Below are positions 21,790 to 33,779 of a stretch of DNA of 64,000 nt, piece by piece. Under the pieces are notes generated by a model. The model saw nothing but the letters and a program-made list of their open reading frames with translations, made no database searches and was not told the origin of the DNA. The stretch is taken from contig OY855910.1 in NCBI GenBank assembly GCA_963693305.1, positions 23,874,362-23,938,361 of the forward strand. The letters run 5' to 3'. This stretch comes from Meandrina meandrites (lineage: Eukaryota; Cnidaria; Anthozoa; Scleractinia; Meandrinidae). Position 1 is the first letter of the stretch; each line of letters opens with the position of its first letter. The position numbers and the translations under genes are program-made.

Positions 21790-23262
21790 CTAATGCGCGT
21801 GCACATTAGACTCTATGTAGTGGAAAAAACGCTGTTAGCAATCCCAAGGGAATGGTTCGGGATCGATAATCGTTCGGTGTAATTGTGCTTAAACAATAGC
21901 CCGCCTCATTGCGGGCTTGGTGCGGTGGTCGTAATCCAATCAGGAAGCAAGGATATTGTTAACGAAGCAACAGTCGAACGGAGCTCGAGCGCGACACGCA
22001 CTTGTAAAAGACATTGTTATGTATGTAATTGGAATAAATGTTTTACAGTGCAAAATATTATGAATCCTCGTTTTGAAGTGTGAAGCCACTGAAAATGTTC
22101 TCCTTCCAGCTTTTTTTTTATAATCCGTGGGAAACGCAACGTGAAATCGACATCTTTTGATGAAAAAAGTCCGGAAGTGACATTTGTGTTCATAAACGAA
22201 AACAAACTTTGAAAAAAAAAATGGAAAATTAAATAAGATTGTAGTCAGCAATTGATTGTTCAATTCAACTGAAGTAGGATTTCATTCACAGAATGCAACT
22301 TTCATTAAAAAGAGTTTTGTTTTCACCATTCAAGATTCGATCTAGAGCTTGAAAACAAGACAGTGTAATCAAATTACATTTCGCGCGGAATTTGCATAAA
22401 TATTGAAACTTGCCAAAAAGTAGTTAAGACAGAATGAAAACTCGCTTTAATAGTTATTGAATTCTGATCTGATTGTTATCTCCATGTATTGACTATTTGA
22501 AAGCTGTTCTCAGTCATAAAACAAAACTCTTTCATCCAACTGCTTGCAGTGTTTAATAGACATGAAAATATTTCGCTTAATTAAATTACATTCTGCACGC
22601 AATGTTTTCTTTGCTCTCCTGTGTCGAAACGTTTAAGGAAATTGAAATCTTTGTTGAGCAGTATTGCATAAATTGCAAAGGAATTGAAAAAAAGATATAT
22701 TTTGGCTTATTTTGATGGGATTTAGGATATTTAGGATACTGAATAAGCGCTGTATCTTGTCTATCTATGGGGCGGACCATTATTTTTTTGGAAGCTGGGG
22801 GATGAAATTTTTTTTCCAAGACAAACAATTTTTTTTTCTGTATCGTTGTCTGTGAAAACATTTTTTTCCGGTGTCATCTTCCTGCAGACAATTTTTTTCA
22901 TGCCTGCAAAAAATTTAGTTGGGCTTTTTTGCTTTTGCAAACAAATTTTTCAGGATCCCCCCCCCCCCCCCCCCCTCCTCTAAATCTGTACGATCTTCCT
23001 ATGGTCTACAACGCACTAATCTAAATGAATCGATGAACTCAAACCCTAAGTAACATGTTTTTCCTATTTCAAATATAACATTTCGTCAACTTTCTTAATA
23101 TATATACTTAAGAGAACAAATATTATCGACTTCTTCTGAACCACTCTTACTACCAAACCTCTACTACACCTCTTGCTCTATGCCGTAAATACCGAAACTA
23201 CTTCAACATATTTCAACTGCACTAACAATCCATGAAGCATTAGACTCATGTACCCACTGGGT
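21790..23262. other. Non-coding segment absent from right arm
   Basis: Pairing with the right arm stops at about 21790 and resumes at 23262. The segment has no gene I can support. It contains poly-T and a C homopolymer of about 19 bases (22958-22976), and degenerate AATTTTTTTTC-type repeats around 22780-22950. Confidence 0.6.
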
Positions 23263-23659
23263 ACTATTTTTAAAGCTTATTTTCGGGAGAGAAGTATCCA
23301 AAATCCTGCAAAAGCGGAGGAATTGGCCACTGTTTTGCGAAAATTCTACGTCGAAGTGAGAACCAATTTAAATGCATTTTGTGTTTTTAGAGCTCTGGAA
23401 ATATTTTGAATGAATAATAAAACTATTTTTAAATTCGGTTTTCGTATAATATGAAGAATTATGCAGATCTCATACTCAACCTCATCCAATATAATTGCTA
23501 AAAATTTAATAGACGCACCGGGCGTTTTTAGATCATTTACGGCTTCCGTTTACATTGCTCACACATTGTCAATCAGATAAGTGGAGGAAAATGAGAGAAA
23601 TAGCCAAAGAAAAAAAAAGGAAGAGAAAGCCGCCGAAATACTGCCTCGACACTGAAGAA

Positions 23660-24180
23660 TTCGCCAAAACACTCACTCCATTTACAATCATTCCAGCGAA
23701 ACAGTTAAACAATATGGGTTGAAATGTGGAATGAAAACAGTACTTAAATCTTAATATTTATGTATCAGTTAATGATTTTACCGCATTTTATATTCTGTAG
23801 TCTAACACTGTATTTGTGGGCAAATATAGCTATTCACTAATCACCACAAGTTGTGTTTAACTCTGTTCGGTCTATGAACATGATGAATGCAGGAAATGTT
23901 TTGTTAGTTGTAAATTGGCTAGTTATAAATAGGATGTGGCAATTTCTATATCAAAAATATTCCATTGTTCTCGCGAGATAGCCAATCACAGAGCCGCTTT
24001 AGATCGGTGCAGTAAGGCTCCTAGTTCTTATAAAAATTGACGAGCTGGTAATAGCGACAACTGACCAAATTAAAGAAAGTTATGTAAAATATCGTGTTGA
24101 GAAATAATAGTGTTAATTAACCGATATAAGTGTATGTAAAACAGTTTTCGAAGCACCAGCTGAGCGCATATAATTTAAAT
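23660..24180. other. Non-coding sequence
   Basis: AT-rich, with no gene, RNA or repeat that I can support. It lies between the innermost palindrome block and the tRNA-Asp cluster. Confidence 0.5.
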
Positions 24181-25045
24181 GTCACCAATATCAAGACATA
24201 TTATCTTTCAACATGGTACTTTTCAAAACTTTTCAAGCACGTTAACAGGTTAAACGTGGCCATGTCAATCGAATTGTCATGACAGTTGATATGTTAGCTA
24301 AATTTTAATGATGCGCATGGAAAAATCCTCGGTAGTATAGTGGTGAGTATCCCCGCCTGTCACGCGGGAGACCGGGGTTCGATTCCCCGCTGGGGAGAAA
24401 ATTTTTTTTGCCACGAACCTAGGATAATCTTCCATTTTATTTATTCCTTGTAATGAATACCATTATTTTCTTCTCTGAGAGGAAAGCCATCATAGGAATC
24501 GAAAAGGCAACAGCCTTATAAAATAAAAAGCATGCAAAATAATTTTAGAAAGTGATTACCGACGGTATACCTTTTCCTTTCATGTTAACACACTATCAAA
24601 CAGATAAGCGAAAGAAAATGAGAACCTTAAAAAATAGACTGGAAAGAAAGAAAGAAAGAAAGAAAGAAAGGAGGCCAAGAGATAACATCAAAAAAAAAAA
24701 ACGCAACAAACAATTCTCTCTCAATTCCTTATTCTTGCGCGCGCAAAATTGTTTAGAACCCAGGTTTCCTCTAATTTAACGTCACAAATGATTACGACGC
24801 GCGTTGTCATAACAACTAAATACTCTATGACTCAATCTTGTTTTGAGCCCTTTTCGTTGCTGCATAGCAAACCGTGGATACCACTCGGATACCACGTTTT
24901 ATATAAAAAATCACTGGAATGTTTTACCCGTGGTTTTTTTGTTTAACTACTACATCACAAAACATCTCTCTAATATGGGGAGAGAAACGAAAGCATCGGT
25001 TCTGTTGAAATACCTTTTTACGACTATTTTGCGTTATGCAAAATA
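24180..25045 (+). repeat. tRNA-Asp repeat unit A
   Basis: The unit includes an upstream segment (ATCAAGACATAT to AGTTGATATGTT) shared directly with 31435-31560, a tRNA-Asp, a GAAA microsatellite (24645-24672), and a downstream segment (GACGCGCGTTGTCAT to GTTGAAATACC) shared directly with 29345-29450 in part and with 30245-30490. Confidence 0.7.
24326..24397 (+). tRNA. tRNA-Asp (anticodon GTC), copy 1
   Basis: A 72-base cloverleaf: 5' TCCTCGG, anticodon loop CTGTCAC giving GTC, T loop GGGGTTCGATTCCCC and 3' CTGGGGAG. It matches the standard animal tRNA-Asp layout, with internal promoter boxes intact. A T-rich stretch follows within a few bases, suitable for RNA polymerase III termination. Confidence 0.9.
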
Positions 25046-25161
25046 GGAGTGTTGATGGGGCTTTTTGCGTTGCTGTTAATCCATTCCTGTTAAACTATTA
25101 ATTTATGCATTAAATTTGTATTAAATGCGTCTTCCCGTGCCTCCCCTGCTACGTATCGTTT

Positions 25162-25339
25162 TGTACCGAAGCCGTACTACTGTGTTCTGTTTATATATTA
25201 GGGGGATAGTTGTAGTGTATTTAATACATAAACAGTGTGCAAACTCCGAGTTACAACACACACATGGCAAGAACTCAACTAACTCGATCAAGACGGCCTT
25301 CTTGTCACGTAACGACTCTACTAGTCCCAGGACTCCACA
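25162..25339 (-). repeat. Probable 3' LTR of decayed Gypsy element
   Basis: On the minus strand it begins TGTGGAGTCCTGGGAC right after a G-rich polypurine tract (AATTTGGGGGGGAGGAA). The other end is a guess at CTTCGGTACA. With no second LTR in the window the length cannot be confirmed. Confidence 0.45.
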
Positions 25340-25453
25340 TTCCTCCCCCCCAAATTCTTAAACAAGCAAGAAAATAAACGACAACGAGAAAAAAAAAAGG
25401 TTAACATCTCTGCCCTAAAACTTAAAACTGTTCACGGGGAGGGAATGAGTCCA

Positions 25454-28400
25454 TTAGTAAAAACGCTGTGGAGGGTTTCTATTCCTCGCTGGGTACCGCC
25501 TGATAGGGGAAGTTGGCCCTGAGTCCTGAACCATTGTTGTACTGGGTGGCTCTCTGTCTCGATGGGCAACTTCGGGGTCATTTACATCAGGCATGATTAT
25601 CTCCGGATCCACAACTTCCTGCTGCAATGGGCTAGTAACACCGGGGTTGAAGCTTTCTGTGGGTCGGGCAACTAGTTGATCGTGGTGTCTTCGAACCACA
25701 GTTCAATCTTCCAACTCAATTTTCGAAGACACAGGACCAGTTTCCTGGATGATAGTCCCTGGAATCCACTTGGGGCCTCGGGAGTAGTTTCGAACATTCA
25801 CTACATTCCCGACTTCCACTTGACGCATTCGGCTATGCTGATCATGCTGCATCTTCTGTCTTGACTGTGCTGTATGTACCTTTGCCGCTACATCTGGTCG
25901 CAGCAGATCGAGATGTGACCTCAGACTTCGTCCCCAGCGTAACTGAGCAGGAGACTCACCCGTGGTGCTTTGGGGGGTAATGCGATAACTTAATAGGAAT
26001 CGAGCTAACTTGGTCTCGACAGTACCATCACCTTGCTTCTTCATCCCTTGTTTTAAAGTCTGCACGGCTCGTTCTACGAGGCCATTTGATGATGGGTGAT
26101 AAGGAGCAGAGGTAACGTGTTTGATGCCATTTTTCTGTAGAAATGACTTGAACTCGCTGCTCACAAAATTGGACCCATTGTCTGACACTACCATCTCTGG
26201 TAGGCCATGTGAAGCAAAGGTGGTCCTCAGCTTTTCAATGGTTGCGCTGGAAGTGGCAGAATTCACACAATGGATATCCATCCATTTAGAATGCGCATCA
26301 ATAATTAGGAGAAACATCTTGCCCATAAAAGGACCGGCATAATCTACATGTACTCGAGACCAAGGGCGGCCTGGCCATTCCCAAGGGTGCAATGGCGAAC
26401 TGGGTGGCTTCTTTTCGTGACTTTGGCAGGTAACACAGCTTTTCACCTTTTCTTCCAAACGCGAGTCCATTTTCGGCCACCACACATAGCTCCTAGCTAG
26501 GCTTTTCATCCTAACAATTCCAGGGTGGGACTCATGTAGTATGCTCAACACTTCCTCTCTCCCTTGTGGGGGTATCACGACACGGGATCCCCAAAGTAGG
26601 CAGCCAGCATGTACACTCAATTCCTCTCTTCTAGCAAAATAAGGCTTTAGGGCTTCTTCGTCGACTGCCATGGGCCATCCGTGAAGGACGAACTGAAGAA
26701 CTTGAGAAAGTACTGGATCACGGCTTGTCCACAGCTTCACTTTAGTGGCATCCACTGGGCTGGTATTGATGGTCTCTAGAAGGTGAACAATGTCCCCTGG
26801 GATGGGCGTGGTCTCTGGAACAACTGGAAGGGGTAGACGACTGAGGGCGTCTGCACTTCCATTCTGTTCACCAGGGCGATAAATAAGCTCATACTCATAT
26901 GCAAGCAAAGTCAATGCCCATCGTTGCATCCTACTTGAGGCCATTAGAGGTGTGGCCCGTTCAGGGTTAAGCAGCCCCAAAAGTGGTTTGTGATCTGTGT
27001 AGATCTTGAAATGACGTCCAAAAAGAAATTGATGGAACTTCTTCACGGCAAAAACTACAGCTAGTGCCTCTTAATCTAGGTGGCCATAGTTCCTCTCCGC
27101 TGTGGAGAGTGTTCGTGAGGCATATGCAACTGGTTTCTCTGAGCCATCTTTCATAACATGGGCTAGGACTGCCCCAATACCATAGGGTGAAGCATCACAA
27201 GATACCACCAACTCTTTCTCAGGATCATAATGCACTAGTACATCTGAAGATCGAAGTCGATTTTTGGCCTTATCAAATGCCTCTTGTTGCTCTGCACCCC
27301 ATTTCCAACAGATATCTTTCCTCAGAAGCTCGTGCAGTGGCTCCAGGGTGGACGATAGGTCGGGCATGAACTTGCCATAGAAGTTAAGCATCCCTAGAAA
27401 AGACTTCAGTTCAGAGGGATTAGTTGGGGTTGGGGCCTCCTTGATGGCCTTCACCTTTGCATCAACAGGATGGAACCCTTCTTCGTCAATGCGGTGCCCC
27501 AGGCACTCCAAAACGGGCTTCATAAATTGGCACTTTTCAGCTTTGAGCCGCAACCCGGCATCAGAAAGGCGTCCTAAAACTTTCTCGATGTTGTCTAGGT
27601 GCTCGTCCGTGCTGGGCCCTGTGATGAGAATATTATCTAGCAAAACTCCTGTTGAAGGGGTTCCTTGCAGCAAACCCTCCATGGTTCTCTGGAAGATGCC
27701 GGGCGCTGAAGAGACCCCATACGGAAGGCGGTTATATCTAAAAAGGCCTTTATGGGTGTTAATTGTCAAAAATTCCCTTGAATTCTCGTCCACAAGCATC
27801 TGCTCATAAGCATGGCTCAAGTCTAACTCAGTAAACATTTGACCTCCAGCCAACTTTGTGTATAGATCATCAAGCTTGGGAATAGGGTAGCCATCTAATT
27901 TCGAGACTTTATTAACGGTAAGCTTGTAATCTCCACAGACTCTTACTGTGCCATCACTCTTCATGACTGGGACAATGGGTGTGGCCCACTCTGAATATTG
28001 GACGGGGTCAATGGTCCCTGCCTTCTCAAGTCTTTCCAGGTCTTGCTCAATTTTCTCCCTGAGAGCATATGGCACTGGTCTGGCTTTATGGAAAATGGGG
28101 GTGGCTGTGGGATCCACATGGATTTTGGCCTTTGTCCCCTGTAGGGTCCCCAGACCCTTCCCAAATAGCTGTGCATGTTTCTGCAAAATCTCTCCGAGTC
28201 ACTTGTCATGCGAAGTAAATTGCTTAATCCTTGGCCAATTTAGCTTAATTTCTTCCAGCCAATTCCTTCCTAACAGAGCTGGGCCTTCTCCACTTACAAC
28301 TAACAATGGCAGGGAGTATTTGGCCCCTTCATAATCTACGTCAACTGTACACACCCCCTCGGGCTTGACCTCTTCCCCAGTGTATGTGCGAAGGACAATT

Positions 28401-29145
28401 CCTGATTTCTCCAATGGGGGTGCCCTGTTTTCTGAGACAAGGTTTTTGTAGGTGCCCTCACTAATCACTGACAATGAAGCCCCTGTGTCAACTTCCATTT
28501 CTAGTGCTTGCCCACCAACACTCAGCTGTACTTTGTATGGTGAGGGTCGTTTACTGCCAAGGGTAAACAACGAATATGCACCCACACCCTGTTCTCTCTC
28601 CATTGCCTCCTCTCCTTCCTCTAGAAGATGGGTATCCTGTGGGGTGTCCGCCTTCTTATTATTACTGGGAGGTGGTAGTTTCCCCTTCTTTTTGGCCTGG
28701 CACACTCGAGATAGGTGACCTAACTTTCCACAAGCATAACATTTCGCATCCTTAAAATGACAGCTTTTGGGGTAGTGATTACCGCCACAGCGATAACAAC
28801 TAATTTCACCACCCTTTTCCACTTTAAAATCGACTTTGTTGACCGGGGTATCCCCTTCCTGAGAGTTCCCCTTTTGTATCTCCGAGGCATCCTTATCTGC
28901 GGCCTCAATTGCGAGAGCCAGATCGAGCGCTCGCTTCAGGGTTAATTCGGTTCGGCTAGTAAACGACGCTGTATTCTGATGTCGTGAACACCACACACAA
29001 GCCGATCACGTAGCATTTCATCTAATGTTGTCCCAAATTCACAGTGTTCGGTCAGGTGCCTCAACTCAGCTAAAAACATGGCAATGGTCTCACCTGGTTG
29101 TTGAGAGCGAGTGTTAAACTTTAATCGTTGAACAATAGCGGAAGG
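25454..29145 (-). pseudogene. Gag-Pol pseudogene of decayed Gypsy element
   Basis: Reading 5' to 3' on the minus strand: a Gag fragment (about 29145-28950) in one frame, then a frame change, then Gag C-terminus with two zinc knuckles (CYRCGGNHYPKSC and CYACGKLGHLSRVC), protease DTGAS near 28480, reverse transcriptase, RNase H, an integrase with the CVTC, VDYAG, SDNGS and LVERA motifs, and a short tail. From 28996 to 25454 all pieces share one frame interrupted by three stops: TGA at 28199-28201, TAA at 27071-27073 and TGA at 25703-25705. The polymerase signature reads LLDN, so the second catalytic Asp is Asn. The element cannot be autonomous. Confidence 0.88.
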
Positions 29146-29329
29146 CTGACTTTTTCAAGTTGAGATCAAAAGCTCCCGATGGAATCACAGTGGTATCACT
29201 CTATGTTTAACTTCAGTACACTGGTATAACAATTTTAAGTAAAATTGACCCCTGTTAATAGCATTCCAGTGTTGTAAGCATGTCTTTGGGCTGTTGAATT
29301 TTTGAAGTTATGCTCATGACAGTGTCCCT

Positions 29330-29790
29330 TTAACATAATAAATGATTACCACGCGCGTTGTCATAACAACTAAGAAACCGTGGATACCACTCGGACCAAG
29401 TTTTATAAAAAATCACTACAATGTTTTACCCGTCGAATTTTTTGTTTAACAACTCCTTCACAAAACATGACAGTTTGATGTGTTTGCTGAATTTTAACTT
29501 CACCCATCGAGGAGTCCTCGGTAGTATAGTGGTGAGTATCCCCGCCTGTCACGCGGGAGACCGGGGTTCGATTCCCCGCCGGGGAGAATATTTTTTGTCA
29601 CGAACTTGGAATAATCTTCCATTTTATTTATTCCTTGTAATGAACATCATTATTTTCTTCTCTGTGAGGAAAATCATAGAAATCGAAAAGGCAACAGCGT
29701 AAAATAAATTGCAGGCAGGGTAATTTCAGAAAAGGATTACAAACAAACAGATAGGTGGAGAAAATGAGAACCTAGAACACAAGAAATAGA
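29330..29790 (+). repeat. tRNA-Asp repeat unit B
   Basis: Shares with unit A the ACGCGCGTTGTCATAACAAC segment, the ACCGTGGATACCACTCGG segment, and a sequence downstream of the tRNA (CACGAACNNGGAATAATCTTC). The order of parts differs from unit A, so the cluster has been rearranged. Confidence 0.65.
29515..29586 (+). tRNA. tRNA-Asp (GTC), copy 2
   Basis: Same 72-base sequence as copy 1 except near the 3' acceptor (CCGGGGAG instead of CTGGGGAG), which improves the acceptor pairing. A T-run follows. Confidence 0.92.
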
Positions 29791-30060
29791 CAGGAAAAAA
29801 AAGAAAGAAAGAAAGGAAGAAACTGGCTCAAACTACTGTTTCGAGACTGGAGTCATAATTTAATGTAGTCTTAATTTACGCAGGGCCCCTTTTGATACCA
29901 GCCAAGTGCTGATTGGGCCACCCTGCCTAAATAAAGTTGACCTTACCCTTACCTTAGCAAAAACGAGTCTCTCCGGCGGGGAATCGAATCCCGGTCTCCC
30001 GCATGACAGGCGGGGATACTCACCACTATACTACCGAGGACTCCGTGATGCTAACTGTGA
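29790..30060 (-). repeat. Inner palindrome arm containing tRNA-Asp copy 3
   Basis: This 270-bp segment is the reverse complement of 31560-31830, including a GAAA tract, the GGGCCCCTTTTGATACCAGC segment and the tRNA. The spacer between the two arms is about 1.5 kb. Confidence 0.85.
29969..30040 (-). tRNA. tRNA-Asp (GTC), copy 3, two base changes
   Basis: Minus-strand copy with anticodon GTC. It differs from copy 4 at the anticodon loop end (CTGTCAT) and in the T stem (CCGGGATTCGATTCCCCG), which weakens one pair. It could be a pseudogene or still functional. Confidence 0.75.
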
Positions 30061-30499
30061 AAATTTTACAAACTCCTCAATTGAGCACTTTTTCGTTTTC
30101 CGTTTTCCTTCCATGTTTTGTTGTTGGCGTGTACGAGGATTTCGTTTGGAGGCCAAGAGACAACATCAAAAAGAACAACGGGACTTTGCAACAAAATTTC
30201 TCTTTTTATTCCCTATTCTTGCGCGCGCAAAAAATGTTCACAACCCACAGATTCTAATTTGACGTCACAAACGATACGACGCGCGTTGTCATGACAACTA
30301 AGTACTCTGATTCATTCTTGTTTTGAGCGCTTTCGTTGCTTCACAACAAAGCCGTGGATACCACCGTTTCATATAAAAAAAATCACTGGAATGTTTCACC
30401 CGTCGTATTTTTTGTGTAACTAATCCTTCACAAAAAATAACTCTCTAATATGGCGAGAGAAAAGAAAGCATCGGGTCCGTTGAAATACCTTTTCTTGTT

Positions 30500-31430
30500 A
30501 TATTATCAACTTCACGCAGGTAACTTTTGAGCCGCTTGAGCTGTGGCTTCACACGGAATCTGAGTCACGGCTGAGAAGGTAAGGTTTTTTTTTTCTTTTA
30601 ATCACTGCTCCTTTGAATCAGCATCTGATTTAGCGAATATCGCCACGAAAAAAAAAACAATTCTGGAAAAAAAATTTTTGAACTGCGCGAACATCGATCA
30701 GACTGTTGAACTTTTTCTTTAAAGTTGTAACTCCGAAAATTTAAAAAGTGATAGAAAAGCCATTAAAACTTACTCTAATTTCAGTCATAGAACAGAAATT
30801 TAAATTCATTCGGGGTAAAGTATATTTTGCCTGTCTTGTAGATGACAATTTATTTTTCGCTATAGAATACGCGCAAAACGTTTCTCCCGATTATATAATT
30901 TCACTGTAATATTTGCGTGTTCGTCAAATTGGCCTCGAGTTGCGTGCTCGGCCGATATTGAAGTCACTCGCCTGATTGCTATCTGATTAATATTCCCCAC
31001 TCAGTCCAAATCTCTGCAACGTAACCTTTTTTAAACTTCAGCTGATATGTTACTGTTAGTTCGTTTACTTCGTGATTGGGAACAGCCGTTATCAACAGGC
31101 AGTGATGTTTGATTATAAGGTTCAAAAAATGCTTGATCAACCCAGTTACAAGCGAAAATAGATGAAAACCTGTTCTGTTATGAACTTCAGCCAAATCAAG
31201 TAAATTAGTCCGTGTTACCCGACTACGTTGAAAATCGTGGAAACGAGGTTGTAGAACACAGAGGTAAATGGACCTCTATTGATCAATCTCTCAGTTCTCT
31301 ATTCTAAAAACATAGCGAACTCTGGATACGCTTATCCTTATTACGTGTACAGACCATGATATATGAGTTTTCGTACTCATTTCACGCCTAAACGTAGATT
31401 TCAAGTAGCTTTCATGTATATGACTCGTGT
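30500..31430. other. Central spacer, no gene seen
   Basis: AT-rich unique sequence between the inner palindrome arms. No reading frame, RNA gene or repeat that I can support. Confidence 0.5.
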
Positions 31431-31559
31431 CACCTGTATCAAGACATATCATGTTTCAACACGGTACTTTTCAAAACTTTTCAAGTTCGTTAACAGGTTA
31501 AACGTCGCCATGTCAATCAAATTGTCATGACAGTTGATGTGTTTGCTAAATTTAATCTT

Positions 31560-31830
31560 CTCTCATCGAGGATTCCTCGGTAGTATAGTGGTGAGTATCC
31601 CCGCCTGTCACGCGGGAGACCGGGGTTCGATTCCCCGCCGGAGAGACTCGTTTTTGCTAAGGTAAGGGTAAGGTCAACTTTATTTAGGCAGGGTGGCCCA
31701 ATCAGCACTTGGCTGGTATCAAAAGGGGCCCTGCGTAAATTAAGACTACATTAAATTATGACTCCAGTCTCGAAACAGTAGTTTGAGCCAGTTTCTTCCT
31801 TTCTTTCTTTCTTTCTTTCTTTTTTTTCCT
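31560..31830 (+). repeat. Inner palindrome arm containing tRNA-Asp copy 4
   Basis: Reverse complement of 29790-30060. The arm ends in a (CTTT)n tract at 31797-31820. Confidence 0.85.
31574..31645 (+). tRNA. tRNA-Asp (GTC), copy 4
   Basis: A 72-base cloverleaf with anticodon GTC. The 3' acceptor reads CCGGAGAG, one base different from copy 2. The upstream segment matches unit A in direct orientation; the downstream segment is shared inverted with 29790-29968. Confidence 0.88.
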
Positions 31831-32405
31831 GTCTTGGCGAATTCTTCAGTGTCGAGCCAGTATTTCGGTGGCTTTCTCTTCTCTTTTTTTTCTCAGGCTA
31901 TTTCTCTCATTTTCCTCCACTTATCTGCTTGATAATGTGTGAGCAATGTAAACGCGTCTATTAAATTTTTAGAGATTACATTGGATGAGGCTGAGTATGA
32001 GATCTGGATAATTCTTCATATCATACGAAAACGGAATTCAATAATTGTTTTATTATTCATTCAAAATATTTCCAGAGCTCTAAAACCACAAAATGCATTT
32101 AAATTGGTTCTCACTTCGACGTAGAATTTTCGCAAAACAGTGGCTGGGTGTTGCTGGATGTTGGATGCTTCCCTCCTGAAAATAAGCTTTAAAAATCAAG
32201 TGATTTCCCTTTGAAGTTTTTTTTGTGTTTTTTTTTTTGCTATCTTTATTATCTAATAATTTGGAAATATTTTGCGTCGCAGTGTTCAAACCTTGCGGCC
32301 ATTCGCGCGCCTTCTAGCTGTTTGGCATAAAAGCCGTTGTTGCGTGACGTCAATCGTCCAATAATTCGGTTAGCTGGAAGTTAGCCCAGGATGGAAAGCC
32401 AATTG

Positions 32406-32655
32406 CAGTGGAGCCTGGATTTAGCGAACCTGTATATAACGAAGTCCTCGGTATAACGAACGATTCAGTGTCTTCAGCCCGGCCAAAATTACAGTAAAAT
32501 GTATGGAACAGAACCTCGATATAACGAAATCCTCGTTAAAACGAACACAATCCAGAAGCCCGAACGTAAAATATACCTCGATTTAACGAATAACGAGGCT
32601 ATGACAGCGCTACGCAATTTCATTTTGTCATTTGACAAGACCGGTTTAAAGTAAA
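32406..32655 (+). mobile_element. Tc1/pogo-like MITE fragment (right copy)
   Basis: Begins CAGTGGAGCCTGGATTTAGC and contains several ATAACGAA units. It is the mirror of 21262-21576, with small deletions and substitutions. Confidence 0.6.
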
Positions 32656-32659
32656 AAAA

Positions 32660-32900
32660 ATTTCTATGTAATGTATATGAAATGATTCATATGTGAACTG
32701 CGGATATATATGAAGGTGATATGTGATCTTCGCAGTGAATTTCCAATTCGATACCGGTGCGATACCGGTGCGATGCTCTACCAACTGAGCAAATACATTA
32801 CATCACTTTACTCCTTTCACGGGAAAAAAAGAACTCACAATGGACCTCGCTCCCAATGTGTGGCTTCATAGCACAGTTGGTAGAGCATCGCACCGGTATC

Positions 32901-32934
<34 letters not shown>

Positions 32935-33030
32935 TGATTTTTTTCAGGCTTCTTTATTCCAATTGCTTAAATTGGAAATCCAATGCGAAGATCACATATC
33001 ACCTTCATATATAAACGGAGTTCACATAAT
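32660..33030 (+). mobile_element. tRNA-headed repeat, rearranged unit
   Basis: Contains a minus-strand half head at about 32747-32790 with a duplicated CGATACCGGTG, and a plus-strand full head at 32862-32933 followed by the usual tail. It is a scrambled version of the left-arm tandem pair at 18765-19230. Confidence 0.6.
32862..32933 (+). tRNA. tRNA-like sequence, possibly Thr(GGT); best acceptor stem
   Basis: The acceptor strands GGCTTCA and TGAAGCC pair perfectly, as does the T arm. The D stem has a mismatch (GCAC/GAGC). The anticodon loop CCGGTAT again has C33. It may be the head of a SINE rather than a working tRNA. Confidence 0.45.
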
Positions 33031-33779
33031 ATATAGAGTTAGGCAGGCCTAAAGGCGGAGCTACTATTTATTATTATTTTTGCTTGAGTTTGCACTGTTT
33101 CCCATGCCAATTAATATGTAGCCACACTCACTAAGCGTATACGGTTGCCCATAAAGGTACATGTCGCTGCAGTTTATTGGGTTACTCATGCACGCACGCA
33201 CGTAGGCGCACACACCAAATTTTAGTAGAGTCATTTTTAAGCATTCTTTTTTTTTGCGTAAGAATAGTGACAGTTTGTGATTTGGAAAGTGGTGCTCGCT
33301 GTCTAATAAGCTTGCAATAAAGTTTTGAACCATCTGTTTTCCTAGATTTAATATTGCTTGAGACTCCGTCACTGGCGCCAACTGAAAACCGCAATTAATT
33401 TAATTGGTCTCTTAAGCATCTTCCTCGATTCACTGAATCTCGGGCAAGTAGCGTTTATGTTTTTACCTTAAACACACCACGTTTAGACATTTAATTAAAC
33501 GGTATGGGTATTGACTTTAAAATGGTTTTGCTCTTAAAATTAAGTACGATCGATAGCGGCAACAGGCTAGAATAAGAACATGCCATTCCATGACAGTTTG
33601 ATAACTTAAATTAATTAGTTCTTGTTCCTGTTTGTTGAATGAAAATTTACGTTTACGACAGGAAACAAATACTCCAGGTGTACTACGCTTTAAAAGCTTT
33701 CCTACAAAGATGGTTTTTGATTTGAATCGTTTATTACTTCGTTTATTACTTTTCGATTACTCAATGGAGACTTGGTGTT

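Larger units (their letters stand above)
1..23660. repeat. Left arm of giant inverted repeat
   Basis: Blocks of this arm reappear reverse-complemented in the right arm. By eye, 1-1240 pairs with 55990-57082, 7446-11250 with 52500-55990, 11340-12023 with 52055-52500, 16619-17340 with 51338-52060, 17319-19230 with 32670-34796, 21290-21790 with 32200-32660, and 23262-23660 with 31830-32190. Identity is high, a few percent mismatch in the parts I compared. The match is still running at base 1, so the arm continues to the left of the window. Breaks in the pairing are explained by insertions present in only one arm. Confidence 0.9.
25162..29150 (-). mobile_element. Decayed Ty3/Gypsy retrotransposon, 5'-truncated
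   Basis: Minus-strand Gag-Pol remains with a probable polypurine tract (25340-25356) and a probable 3' LTR (about 25162-25339). Gag begins abruptly near 29150 with no 5' LTR or leader, so the element is truncated. It belongs to a different lineage from the element at 12024-16618: its motif sequences and its PPT differ. It interrupts the tRNA-Asp repeat cluster. Confidence 0.85.

Noticed and set aside
22586..22861. 91-codon minus-strand frame
   Set aside because: Lies in poly-A/T-rich degenerate repeats, with no domain.
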